Positions 50,316 through 58,171 are shown, counted from the first letter of the stretch. The stretch is 64,000 nucleotides of DNA from Actinomycetota bacterium (GCA_003161615.1 PMOB01000016.1:62001-126000); one strand, 5' to 3'. Program-made: numbers and translations. The notes: a model not told the origin generated them from the sequence alone.

Positions 50316-51771
50316 CCCGCAACTCGTCGGGCGAGCGATAGGAAAGAGCCTCGGCCACATGCTCCGCCCGCACCGACTCCGAAGCCGCAAGCGCGGCGAT
50401 CGTCCGGGCGACACGACCGACGCGCGCGTGGCCGCGTCCGGAGAGATGGAGCCGGTCGACGGCGTTGCGGAGCAGGTCGTCCGCGCTTGCCTCACGCTTC
50501 GGCGGGCGAGCAGCGAGCAGCTCCCGCGCCGCGACGACGCGAGCGCGCACCGGTTCCGACGGCTCCCCGCCGGCGGTCGCGAGCTCCTCCCCGCGCACGC
50601 GCGGCATCGCCACGACGAGGTCGAAGCGGTCGAGGAGCGCGCGCGAGAGCTTGTCCCGGTAGTGCGCGAGCCGCTGCGCCGAGCAGCTGCACTGCGCGCC
50701 GGGATCGCCGCGTCCACCGCACGGGCAGAGGTTCATCGTCCCGACGAGCTGAAAGCGGGCGGGAAAGACGACCCGTCCGGCGGCACGCGCCACCGAGACG
50801 AAGCCATCCTCGAGCGGCTGCCGCAGCGACTCGAGCGCGTCCCGCCGGAACTCCGCGAGCTCGTCGAGCAGGAGCACGCCGTGGTGCGCCAGGCTCGCCT
50901 CTCCCGGCCTCAGGTGCGGCCCGCCGCCGACGATGGCGGCCGTCGAAGCGCTGTGGTGCGGTGCGCGGAACGGCGGCAACGAGACGAGCGGCCGGTTGCC
51001 GTCGACGAGCCCCGCGATCGAGTGGATGCGGGTGACCTCGAGCGCCGCCTCGGCGTCGAGCGGCGGGAGGATTCCCGGCAGGCGGCGAGCGAGCATCGTC
51101 TTGCCTGTCCCCGGCGGTCCCGCAAGGAGAAGATTGTGGCCGCCTGCGGCCGCGAGCTCGAGCGCGCGCCGCGCGCGCTCCTGGCCGCGTACATCCGCGA
51201 GATCAGGCCCGCTCACGGCGCCGTTCCCGTTCGGGATCTCTACGGGCTGTGGCTCGAGCTCCAGCTCGCCGCGCAGGTACGCGACAGCCTCCGCAAGGTG
51301 GTGAATCGGAACCGCCGGGACGCCCGCGAGCGCAGCCTCCTGCGCGGACTCGGCTGGACAGAGGAGCCGCTCGACGCCGAGCCTCCGCGCTCCCTCCGCG
51401 ACCGCGAGAACGCCACCGACGCGGCGGAGACGGCCGTCGAGCGCGAGCTCGCCTACGGCAGCGGTCCGCTCTAGGGCGGCGCGCGGCAGTTGCTGCGAAG
51501 CCCCGAGGACGGCGAGCGCGATCGGCAGGTCGAAGCCGGAACCCTCCTTGCGAAGCTCGGCGGGAGCGAGATTGACCGTGATGCGGCCGGTCGGGAAGTT
51601 CAGCGCAGCGGCGGAGATGCCGCTGCGGACGCGCTCGCGCGCCTCCTGGCAGGCGCGGTCGGCGAGGCCGACGATGGCGAAACCCGGGACACCGTCGCGG
51701 ATGTGCGCCTCGACGTCGACCCGCCGCGGCTCGAGGCCGACGAGGGCGTGCGTGAGCGCGCGTGCGAGCAT
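50308..51771 (-). CDS. comM: ComM / YifB-like Mg-chelatase-related AAA+ helicase
   Basis: A 487-residue protein: N-terminal LonB-like ring-associated domain (HALVGLEPRRVDVEAHIRDGVPGFAIVG, NLAPAELRKEGSGFDLPIALAVL), AAA+ core with Walker A LAGPPGTGKTMLAR, Walker B GVLLLDELAEF, and a zinc-type CPCGGRG..CSCS motif. ComM promotes branch migration during natural transformation. It forms an operon with dprA and a flavoprotein gene, with TAGCCT 6 bases before ATG. Confidence 0.94.
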   Translation of the reverse strand: MLARALTHALVGLEPRRVDVEAHIRDGVPGFAIVGLADRACQEARERVRSGISAAALNFPTGRITVNLAPAELRKEGSGFDLPIALAVLGASQQLPRAALERTAAVGELALDGRLRRVGGVLAVAEGARRLGVERLLCPAESAQEAALAGVPAVPIHHLAEAVAYLRGELELEPQPVEIPNGNGAVSGPDLADVRGQERARRALELAAAGGHNLLLAGPPGTGKTMLARRLPGILPPLDAEAALEVTRIHSIAGLVDGNRPLVSLPPFRAPHHSASTAAIVGGGPHLRPGEASLAHHGVLLLDELAEFRRDALESLRQPLEDGFVSVARAAGRVVFPARFQLVGTMNLCPCGGRGDPGAQCSCSAQRLAHYRDKLSRALLDRFDLVVAMPRVRGEELATAGGEPSEPVRARVVAARELLAARPPKREASADDLLRNAVDRLHLSGRGHARVGRVARTIAALAASESVRAEHVAEALSYRSPDELRDV

Positions 51772-51777
51772 CTACCG

Positions 51778-51783
51778 AGGCTA
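51778..51783 (-). promoter_or_regulatory. -10 box TAGCCT, predicted leaderless comM start
   Basis: On the minus strand TAGCCT lies 6 bases before the ATG at 51771; there is no Shine-Dalgarno sequence. Confidence 0.5.
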
Positions 51784-51836
51784 GAAGCGGAACGGTCACC
51801 ACTCCGTGCCGGGTTCATCGCGATTCGCCGCCGCCG

Positions 51837-51911
51837 TACAATGCCGCCGTGGCGTTCCCGGCGTAGCGATCTCTCCTCTCCACGCTCACAGGCGGCGATC
51901 TCGCTGCCTGT
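51837..51911 (+). promoter_or_regulatory. Cupin-gene leader: TACAAT -10, 5-codon micro-ORF, hairpin
   Basis: TACAAT (51837-51842) is followed 6 bases later by GTG GCG TTC CCG GCG TAG (51849-51866), a possible leaderless peptide M-A-F-P-A. A 9-base stem (51888-51896 with 51903-51911, one G-U pair, loop GATCTC) lies between it and the Shine-Dalgarno of the cupin gene. This layout resembles a translation-coupled attenuator. The elements are seen; the mechanism is inferred. Confidence 0.5.
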
Positions 51912-51948
51912 CGCACGCTGCCGAACCTCAAATCTGAAGGAGGAAACG

Positions 51949-52515
51949 ATGGTCGCCGAAGCGCGGCTGGAATCCGTTGCATCGGGGCTCGCACCCGTGA
52001 CTCCCGGCTGGTTCGTCGTCAACGCCGCCGACGCAGCCTGGTGTACGAACGACGCATGGTGCGGGGTCTGCATCTTCGAGTCAGACGAGTTCGTCCTACG
52101 GGGTCGTCCCGACCTGACGGAGTACGTGAAGCCGAACGCCGGTTTCACCCTCCGCGTCGTGCAGCCCGGTCAACCGGCCGGCCTCTACCACGCGGAATCC
52201 GTGCAGGAAGACTTCCTCGTTCTGCAGGGCGAGTGCATCCTCCTGATCGAAGACCAGGAACGCCGCCTGCGGACCTGGGACTTCGTCCACTGCCCGCCGC
52301 TGACCGGGCACACGTTCGTGGCCACCGGCGATGTCCCCTGCGTCCTGCTGGCAACCGGCAACCGCCGCGACGACCTCAAGCGGATCTATCGCGCCTCCGA
52401 GCTTGCGATGCGCCACGACGCCGGCTCGCCCGTCGACACCAGCGCTCCCGAGCGCCGCGGCGTGTGGGAGGTGAAGCGTCCGCAGCGGTGGAGCGAGCTC
52501 CCGTGGGGTGAGTAG
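51949..52515 (+). CDS. Cupin-domain protein with Cys-rich N-terminal region
   Basis: A 188-residue protein. A cupin barrel lies at about 60-130 (GFTLRVVQPGQPAGLYHAESVQEDFLVLQGE, then WDFVHCPPLTGHTFVATGD) with His and Glu residues able to bind a metal. Three cysteines (AAWCTNDAWCGVC) precede it. It may be an isomerase, dioxygenase or small-molecule sensor; I cannot decide. ATG 51949 has a strong AAGGAGG and is preceded by a leader of about 100 bases. It is the only plus-strand gene in a long minus-strand core block. Confidence 0.8.
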   Translation: MVAEARLESVASGLAPVTPGWFVVNAADAAWCTNDAWCGVCIFESDEFVLRGRPDLTEYVKPNAGFTLRVVQPGQPAGLYHAESVQEDFLVLQGECILLIEDQERRLRTWDFVHCPPLTGHTFVATGDVPCVLLATGNRRDDLKRIYRASELAMRHDAGSPVDTSAPERRGVWEVKRPQRWSELPWGE

Positions 52516-52525
52516 CGGCTGACGC

Positions 52526-53650
52526 TCAGGCGGGGCGGGCGACGAGGACGTCTTCGTAGTACTCGCCCGCCCGCCGGCCTGTGCGCCGGTTGACGTGCCG
52601 GCGGAGCCGCTCCTCGAGCCGCAGGCCGGCGCGCGCGAGGATCTCGCCGTAGAGGTCGCGGCGGTCGTTGACGACGACGAGCACCGGCGCGCCCGGCCGT
52701 AGCTCCGCGGCAGCCCGGGCGAGCACGGCGACGATGCCGGCGCGGTAGGCCTCGATCGCGGCGAGCGAGGTGCCGAACGCGGCCGCCCCGATCTCCCGCT
52801 CCCGCCGGTCGTCGAGCCCGAGGAGCTCGTACGCGTAGCGGTGCTGCTCGTGGTAGTCGATCAAGCCCGGATACGGCGGAGACGTGAGAACGCCGTCGAA
52901 CGGCCCGCCGAGCGCGTCCTCCCGCGCATCGCCGTGGACGACGCGCGCTTCCCGCTCGACATCGCGCACCCGCGCGAACTCCTCGATCCGCTCGAGCGTG
53001 TCGAGCGTGTAGCGGCGGAGGAACCCCGCCGCCGACTCCACAGGCCGGCAGGTGCGCCGGTGCTTGTGGCACCAGTACTCGCCGATCTGCGGCTCGCGCG
53101 GCGCCTCGAGGTCGAAGTGCGCCGCCCGCCGCGCCGACCGCGCCGCCCGCGAGAGCACGACGCGCAGAACGTCTGCGTGCCGGTAGTCAGGGATCAGGTC
53201 ACGGAACGCGAAGAGTTCCGCCGCCGCCTGTGGCGCGTACCAGTCGCGCAGGTAGCGCCGGCGCGGCACCCGCGAGCGCCGCGGCACGAGCGAGTCGATC
53301 CGCGCGCATGCATCGCGCAGCTCCTCCCCGAGCTCGGCGAGGTCGTACGGCGCTGTCTTGACGCGCATCAGGAGGCAGTTGAAGGCCGCGATGTCGACGC
53401 CGGTCGCGTCGTAGCCCGACTCGAGCGCCTGTACGAGAGTCGTGCCGGAGCCGGCGAACGGGTCGAGGACGTGACCGCCCGGCTCGATGTACCGCCCGAG
53501 CAGGATCTCGACGAGCTGCGGTATGAACTTGCCGTGGTACGGGTGGACGCGATGGACGTGCTTCGTCCGCACGCGCTCGGGCAGCGCAGCCTCCGACCAG
53601 GAGAGGTCGAGGTCCAGCGTCGCGTACAGCTCGTCTTGCGTGACGGCCAC
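52526..53650 (-). CDS. Orphan DNA (cytosine-N4 / adenine-N6) methyltransferase-like protein
   Basis: A 374-residue protein with motif I HVLDPFAGSGTTLVQALESG (about 59-78) preceded by HVHRVHPYHGKFIPQLVE, and catalytic motif IV LTSPPYPGLIDYHEQH (about 255-270). The long insert between them is Arg/Cys-rich (IGEYWCHKHRRTCRPVE) and may recognise DNA or bind zinc. TSPPY is typical of amino-methyltransferases acting on DNA. No restriction enzyme gene is adjacent. It follows yraN by 22 bases. Confidence 0.82.
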   Translation of the reverse strand: MAVTQDELYATLDLDLSWSEAALPERVRTKHVHRVHPYHGKFIPQLVEILLGRYIEPGGHVLDPFAGSGTTLVQALESGYDATGVDIAAFNCLLMRVKTAPYDLAELGEELRDACARIDSLVPRRSRVPRRRYLRDWYAPQAAAELFAFRDLIPDYRHADVLRVVLSRAARSARRAAHFDLEAPREPQIGEYWCHKHRRTCRPVESAAGFLRRYTLDTLERIEEFARVRDVEREARVVHGDAREDALGGPFDGVLTSPPYPGLIDYHEQHRYAYELLGLDDRREREIGAAAFGTSLAAIEAYRAGIVAVLARAAAELRPGAPVLVVVNDRRDLYGEILARAGLRLEERLRRHVNRRTGRRAGEYYEDVLVARPA

Positions 53651-53672
53651 CCGCCGGACTTCGACGTTTCCG

Positions 53673-54014
53673 CTAGAACGCCTCCGGCACCCGCGAGACG
53701 CGCCCCTCGCGGACGGCGATCACGTCGAAGCCGACCCGGAGCCGCGCGAGATCCGGCCGCGCGCCGAGCCACGCCTCCGCTGCGCGCCGCAGACGTCGCT
53801 GCTTCTCCGCTGTGATCATCTCGAGTGGATCGCCGAAGCGCGAGCCACGCTTCTCCTTCACCTCGACGAAGCGGAGGACGGAGCCGCGCCGCACGATCAG
53901 GTCGAGCTCGTTGCCGGCGCACCAGACGTTGGCGCCGAGGATCTTCCAGCCGCGAAGCCGGTACCACCGAACGGCACGACGCTCGGCCGCCTGTCCGGCG
54001 CCCGCCCTAGGCAG
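53673..54014 (-). CDS. YraN / UPF0102 nuclease-fold protein, predicted CTG start
   Basis: A 113-residue protein if translated from CTG 54014. GQAAERRAVRWYRLRGWKIL, NELDLIVRRGSVLRFVEVKEK (the YraN nuclease-like E-x-D-L-I..VEVK motif) and EMITAEKQRRLRRAAEAWL are all present. The first canonical codon, GTG 53894, would delete the first 40 residues and split the conserved motif. CTG lies 8 bases after AAGGA and overlaps the end of rnhB. The natural length supports CTG initiation. Confidence 0.82.
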   Translation of the reverse strand: MPRAGAGQAAERRAVRWYRLRGWKILGANVWCAGNELDLIVRRGSVLRFVEVKEKRGSRFGDPLEMITAEKQRRLRRAAEAWLGARPDLARLRVGFDVIAVREGRVSRVPEAF

Positions 54015-54651
54015 CTGCCTCGTCCTTGAAGCAGCGTGCGTCGAAGCTCAGACGATGCACGGCCGACGGCCCGTGCCGCCGCACGGCCGCCGAGTGGCCG
54101 GGCGTGATGTAGCCGACGTGCTGCGCGAAGCCGTAGGCGGGATAGAGCGCATCGAGGCGGTGCATGAGGCGGTCGCGCGTCACCTTCGCCACGATGGACG
54201 CGGCCGCGATCGCCGCGCTTTTCTCGTCGCCGTCGATCACTGCCATGTGCTCTGGCGCCGCCGGGCCGAGCCGGAACCCGTCGACTAGACACGCCTCGGC
54301 GGGCGGCGTCAGCGCCTCGAGCATCGCGCGCAGGCCGGCGAGATTCGAGCGGTGGAGCCCGCTGCGGTCGATCTCACCCGGGGGAATGACGCGCACCGCC
54401 ACCCGTTCGGCGCAGCCCATGACAGCGCGGAACAGCTCCTCTCGCCGCTCGTGCGAGCACTGCTTCGAGTCGTTGAGAAAGGCGAGCGGGCGGACGCGAT
54501 GCTCGCGGAGCGATCCGTAGTCGAGCAGGACTCCCGCGACGACGAGCGGCCCGGCGAGCGAGCCTCTCCCCGCCTCGTCCGCTCCGGCGACGAACCGGGC
54601 GCCGAGCCGGCGATCGAACCGCAGCAGCTTCTGGCCGGTCCGTTTCTGCAC
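54007..54651 (-). CDS. rnhB: Ribonuclease HII
   Basis: A 214-residue enzyme that cuts RNA in RNA-DNA hybrids and removes misincorporated ribonucleotides. The active-site motif is VAGADEAGRGSLAGPLVVAGVLL (DEAGRG), with LNDSKQCSHERREELF and AAASIVAKVTRDRLM, HVGYITPGHSAAVRRHG. The GTG start lies 7 bases after TAAGGT on the minus strand. It heads a run with yraN and a DNA methyltransferase gene. Confidence 0.95.
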   Translation of the reverse strand: MQKRTGQKLLRFDRRLGARFVAGADEAGRGSLAGPLVVAGVLLDYGSLREHRVRPLAFLNDSKQCSHERREELFRAVMGCAERVAVRVIPPGEIDRSGLHRSNLAGLRAMLEALTPPAEACLVDGFRLGPAAPEHMAVIDGDEKSAAIAAASIVAKVTRDRLMHRLDALYPAYGFAQHVGYITPGHSAAVRRHGPSAVHRLSFDARCFKDEAAA

Positions 54652-54658
54652 GAATCCG

Positions 54659-54664
54659 ACCTTA
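54659..54664 (-). promoter_or_regulatory. -10 box TAAGGT, predicted leaderless rnhB start
   Basis: On the minus strand TAAGGT lies 7 bases before the GTG at 54651; no Shine-Dalgarno sequence precedes the start. Confidence 0.5.
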
Positions 54665-54715
54665 GCGCGGCGACCGGCCGCGATCAGCCGGAGTTACGAA
54701 GTCGGCGAAAAGGTG

Positions 54716-55327
54716 TTACTCGGGCGCGACGTCTTCGGCAGGAGCGTCTTCCGCCGGAGCTTCCTCGGCAGCAGGCTCCTCGTCCACGGGCTCAGCGTCG
54801 GCCACGGGCTCCCCGGCAGCCTCGGTCTCTGCGACCTCCGCGTCGGCTTCGTCCGCCTCTACAACCTCGTCCACGATCTCGCTCTCGCCCGAAACCTCGT
54901 CTGCGGCTTCCGGCTCCACGACTTCCGCCTCGGCCGTCTCCGCGAGCGTCGCGTCGACTGCCGCCGGCCGCTCCGAGCCGGCGCCGTAGCGCAGCTCCCG
55001 CACGCGCGCCTTCTTTCCGACGCGGCCACGCAGGTAGTAGAGCTTCGCGCGGTTGACATCGCCGATCGCGATGACCTCGATCTTCTCGATCTTCGGCGAG
55101 TGGAGCGGGAATGTCCGCTCGACACCGACTCCGAAAGACTGCTTGCGGACGGTGAACGTCTCGCGAACGCCGGCGCCTTGCCGCTTGAGAACGATCCCCT
55201 CGAAGGCCTGCAAGCGCCGCCGCGTGCCCTCGATCACCAGGAACTGGACGCGCACCGTGTCGCCCGCCTTGAAGCGCGGGACGGTGCGCAGCTGGGCGCG
55301 CTCGAGGTCCTGGATGACGTTGCTCAT
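54716..55327 (-). CDS. rplS: Ribosomal protein bL19 with long acidic C-terminal extension
   Basis: A 203-residue protein. Residues 1-112 are normal bL19 ([67 protein letters not shown]). The remaining roughly 90 residues are Glu/Ala/Asp/Val/Pro-rich with no Lys or Arg after about residue 120. The usual length is about 115-120. The tail is in frame and runs to the natural stop, and it is low-complexity. It may be surface-exposed, or bind cations or basic proteins. Confidence 0.95.
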   Translation of the reverse strand: MSNVIQDLERAQLRTVPRFKAGDTVRVQFLVIEGTRRRLQAFEGIVLKRQGAGVRETFTVRKQSFGVGVERTFPLHSPKIEKIEVIAIGDVNRAKLYYLRGRVGKKARVRELRYGAGSERPAAVDATLAETAEAEVVEPEAADEVSGESEIVDEVVEADEADAEVAETEAAGEPVADAEPVDEEPAAEEAPAEDAPAEDVAPE

Positions 55328-55375
55328 GGAAAGGCGGCCTGCCGGCCGACGGCAAGAGTAGCTAAGAGCCGCGAG

Positions 55376-56179
55376 CTACCGGAAGCTGATCCGGTCCGGC
55401 GGCCAGTAGACGAAGAACACGAGCCCGATCAGGTCGTGGCGCGGCACTGACCCCCACGAACGCGAGTCGCAGGACTCCGACCGGTTGTCGCCCATCATGA
55501 AATAGGAGGCGTTCGGGACCTTCCATTGCTGGCCGAAGTGCTCGGTGTCGAGGAGGCGCCGCGACGACGACACGTACGGCTCTTTCAGCTTCACCCACAC
55601 CTTCGAGTCGGGGCCGCGGATCCAGATGAAGCCGAAGTCGTCCTCCCGCACGGTCTCGCCGGGAAGGCCGATCACGCGCTTGACGAACGTGCCGCCCTCC
55701 CCACACTCGGCCGCCGCTTTGGACGGCGTGTTGAAGACGACGATGTCGCCGCGCGAGGGGTTGGAGAAGTCGAGGCAGATCCGGCAGGCGAGGACGCGAT
55801 CGCTCGAGTCGCCGAGGCAGCCCTGCGCCGGCTTCGCACAGTTCAGGGTCTTCTCCATCGACGACGACGGGATCCGGTACGGATTGACGACCCACTGCTT
55901 GAGCGCGAGGACGATCAGCACCGCGCCCGCGATCGTGAGGATCCAGTCGAGGGTCACGCGCACGCGCCGGGGCAGCCCGGGGAAGAGTCTCGCGAGAGGG
56001 TCGCGCGTCCGAGGGCCGGAGAAATGCTCCTCCATCGCCTCCGGCGAGAGCCCCTCTCCTTCGCCCGGCGGCAGCTGCGGCCTGAACGGCTCGTAGATGG
56101 GCCAGTCGTGGGAGGCGGGCTCGGAAGGAGCGTCCTTCTCCTCGCCCTCCGGATCGTCGGGGAACCAGCGGTCGCTCAT
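55376..56179 (-). CDS. lepB: Type I signal peptidase with Cys-rich insertion
   Basis: A 267-residue protein. A long acidic cytoplasmic N-terminus (1-70) is followed by one membrane helix (about 76-95), then the catalytic Ser107 (IPSSSMEKTL) and Lys167 (TFVKRVIGLPGE), and GDNRSESCDSRSWG. Between the Ser and PSRGDIVVF is an insertion with Cys114, 121, 132 and 135 (CRIC), plus Cys159 later, all outside the membrane. It cleaves Sec/Tat signal peptides. The ATG overlaps the trmD stop by ATGA. Confidence 0.93.
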   Translation of the reverse strand: MSDRWFPDDPEGEEKDAPSEPASHDWPIYEPFRPQLPPGEGEGLSPEAMEEHFSGPRTRDPLARLFPGLPRRVRVTLDWILTIAGAVLIVLALKQWVVNPYRIPSSSMEKTLNCAKPAQGCLGDSSDRVLACRICLDFSNPSRGDIVVFNTPSKAAAECGEGGTFVKRVIGLPGETVREDDFGFIWIRGPDSKVWVKLKEPYVSSSRRLLDTEHFGQQWKVPNASYFMMGDNRSESCDSRSWGSVPRHDLIGLVFFVYWPPDRISFR

Positions 56180-56829
56180 GTGGGAATCCTCACCACCTGC
56201 TCGCGCCGCCAAGCCTCGATGCGGGCGTGGTCTCCCGAGAGCAGGACGTCGGGGACGCTCCAGCCACGGAACTCCGACGGCCGCGTGTAGTGCGGATGCT
56301 CGAGCCCGCCGTCGAACTCCGCCGAGAAGCTCTCGAGCTCGCCGGATCCTTCCGCGAGGGCACCCGGTAGGCGGCGCGCGACCGCGTCGAGGACGAGCAT
56401 CGCCGGCAGATCGCCGTTCGAAAGGACATACGGGCCGACCGAGATCGCGTCGGTCGCGAGGTGCTCGACGATCCGATCGTCGAAGCCCTCGAAGCGAGCC
56501 GAGAGCAGCGTCAGCGCGGGCTCCGCCGCGAGCTCCTCCACGACCGCCTGCGTCAACGGTCGCCCCTTCGGCGTCAGCGCGATCACCGGGCCGGGCGACT
56601 CACCGCCGTAGACGGCCTCGAGCGCTGCGGCGACGACGTCCACGCGGAGGACCATTCCCGCCCCACCGCCGTACGGCTCGTCGTCGACCTGGCCCGCGCG
56701 GAGCGGCGTCGAATCGCGGTAGTTGAAGAGGCGCAGCTCGAGCTCCGTCCCGAGGACGGTCGCAACGGGCCGCTGCTCGGTCAGCCACGCGTAGGCGTGA
56801 GGAACGAGGGTGAAGACGTCGATGCGCAT
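56176..56829 (-). CDS. trmD: tRNA (guanine37-N1)-methyltransferase
   Basis: A 217-residue SPOUT methyltransferase that modifies G37 next to the anticodon. MRIDVFTLVPHAYAWL opens the protein, then DEPYGGGAGMVLRVDV, LLSARFEGFDDRIVEH, the trefoil-knot SVGPYVLSNGDLPAMLVLDAVAR, and HPHYTRPSEFRGWSVPDVLLSGDHA. ATG 56829 is the natural start; the open frame to 56910 is extra. It sits between rimM and lepB with a 4-base overlap to lepB. Confidence 0.95.
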   Translation of the reverse strand: MRIDVFTLVPHAYAWLTEQRPVATVLGTELELRLFNYRDSTPLRAGQVDDEPYGGGAGMVLRVDVVAAALEAVYGGESPGPVIALTPKGRPLTQAVVEELAAEPALTLLSARFEGFDDRIVEHLATDAISVGPYVLSNGDLPAMLVLDAVARRLPGALAEGSGELESFSAEFDGGLEHPHYTRPSEFRGWSVPDVLLSGDHARIEAWRREQVVRIPT

Positions 56830-56840
56830 CGCTGGGAGCC

Positions 56841-57311
56841 TCAATCCGGGTCTGCAAACCCCGCGGCTACGACGATCCGCCCGGCGGCGACATCCACCTG
56901 CCGGACGCATGCCTCGACGAGGGGCAGCGACGCGCCGGAGTCGAGCTCGAGCACGTCGTTGGCAGGGTACTCGAGTACGTCCCGCACCCGTCCGAGCACG
57001 CGGCCGCCCTCCTCCTCGACGCTCAGCCCGAGGAGCTCGAAGACGTAGAACTCGTCGGACTCGAGCCCCGGCAGCGCGGCGCGCTCCACGGCGAGCTCGG
57101 CACCGCGCTCGACTGCGCGATCGAGCCGGATCACGGGCCGGCCACCGGCGCCGCGGCGGGAGGTGACGACCTTCGCGGGCTCGCCGCCTGCGACGAGGGT
57201 CGAGCCCACGGCGAAGACGGCCTCCCGCTCGCTCGGGCCTTCGACGAAGAAGGCGCCGTCGAGCCCATGCGGCTTCCCGACGCGCCCGACGGAGACCAGG
57301 TCAGAGCCCAC
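56841..57311 (-). CDS. rimM: 16S rRNA processing protein RimM
   Basis: A 156-residue ribosome maturation factor acting on the 30S head with S19. It has VSVGRVGKPHGLDGAFFVEGPSE at the N-terminus, RGAGGRPVIRLDRAVERGAEL, and the PRC-barrel DEFYVFELLGLSVEEEGGRVLGRVRDVLEYPANDVLEL. The GTG at 57311 overlaps the upstream phosphoesterase gene by 11 bases. Confidence 0.94.
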   Translation of the reverse strand: MGSDLVSVGRVGKPHGLDGAFFVEGPSEREAVFAVGSTLVAGGEPAKVVTSRRGAGGRPVIRLDRAVERGAELAVERAALPGLESDEFYVFELLGLSVEEEGGRVLGRVRDVLEYPANDVLELDSGASLPLVEACVRQVDVAAGRIVVAAGFADPD

Positions 57312-57936
57312 GTTCGGTGAATTCGGTGATGGCTTCCTCGCGCGTCGCCTTCAGCTCGGCGCCGGCGTAAGGCGTCCGCCGGTGGGCGAGGTCGAGGAGC
57401 CAGTAGGCGCCCGGCTCCTCTTCGTACGGCATCCCGACACTGCCGGCATTGACGATGGCGACGCCGGCGACGGTGCGCTCGTACTGCGTGTGGGTGTGCC
57501 CACAGACGACGGTCGCACCGTCGAGCCCTTCGAACAGAGGAGCGAGCCGCTCCTCGGGCGTGCGCTCGGTGAAGATGTCGACGTCGTTGCGCGGCGAGGC
57601 GTGGCAGTAGAGGACGGCGCCGAGCTGCTGCGTCGGCGGCAGCGAGTGGAGGAACTCGATCTCGTCCTCGCTCAGCCGCGCGCGCGACGCGTCGATCACG
57701 TCTGCGGGCGCAAGCCCCTCCTCGCCGGGATAGAGCTCACGGTCGGAGTTGCCGCGGAGCCAGACGACGCGGTCGCCGAGGCCGCGCAGCCGAGCGAGCA
57801 CCTTGGCCGGCTGCTCGCCGCCCGCGCAGATATCGCCGCCGACGAGGATCGTCGCGTCGTCGGGAATCTCGGCGAGGACGGCCTCCAGCGCCGGCAGGTT
57901 GCCGTGGATGTCGTACAGCGCTGCGACGGGCGCCAT
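57301..57936 (-). CDS. Calcineurin-like metallophosphoesterase (YfcE/MJ0936-like)
   Basis: A 211-residue phosphoesterase with two-metal motifs ALYDIHGNLPALEAVL (D-x-H), ILVGGDICAGG (GD), VWLRGNSDRE (GNxD), LYCHASPRND (H) and VVCGHTHTQYERTV (GHTH). It hydrolyses phosphodiesters, possibly cyclic nucleotides. It is inserted between khpA and rimM, which are normally adjacent, and is translationally coupled to both (TAATG with khpA, 11-base overlap with rimM). Confidence 0.9.
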   Translation of the reverse strand: MAPVAALYDIHGNLPALEAVLAEIPDDATILVGGDICAGGEQPAKVLARLRGLGDRVVWLRGNSDRELYPGEEGLAPADVIDASRARLSEDEIEFLHSLPPTQQLGAVLYCHASPRNDVDIFTERTPEERLAPLFEGLDGATVVCGHTHTQYERTVAGVAIVNAGSVGMPYEEEPGAYWLLDLAHRRTPYAGAELKATREEAITEFTERGL

Positions 57937-58169
57937 TAGTCGACGATCTCGAGCTGCAGTCGTCGACCCGCCTCGACGCCTCCTGCGCGGACAATTGTCC
58001 GCAGCGCGCGAGCGAGCCTCCCCTGCCGCCCGATCACCTTGCCGACGTCGCCCTCGGCGACGTGCAGCTCGAGGACGAGCGTGCCGTCCTCTTCCTCGAA
58101 ACTCTCGACCCGGACCGCGTCCGGCTCGTCGACGAGCCGGCGCGCAAGCTCTGCGACCAGCTCGTCCAC
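57936..58169 (-). CDS. khpA: KH-domain RNA-binding protein KhpA
   Basis: A 77-residue single type II KH domain with LHVAEGDVGKVIGRQGRLARALRTIVRAGG, including the G-x-x-G loop (GRQG). KhpA binds RNA with KhpB in Gram-positive bacteria. The start is GTG 58169, 3 bases after the rpsP stop. The longer frame to 58979 is antisense to ffh-side coding. Its TAA overlaps the phosphoesterase ATG by one base. Confidence 0.92.
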   Translation of the reverse strand: MDELVAELARRLVDEPDAVRVESFEEEDGTLVLELHVAEGDVGKVIGRQGRLARALRTIVRAGGVEAGRRLQLEIVD

Positions 58170-58171
58170 GG

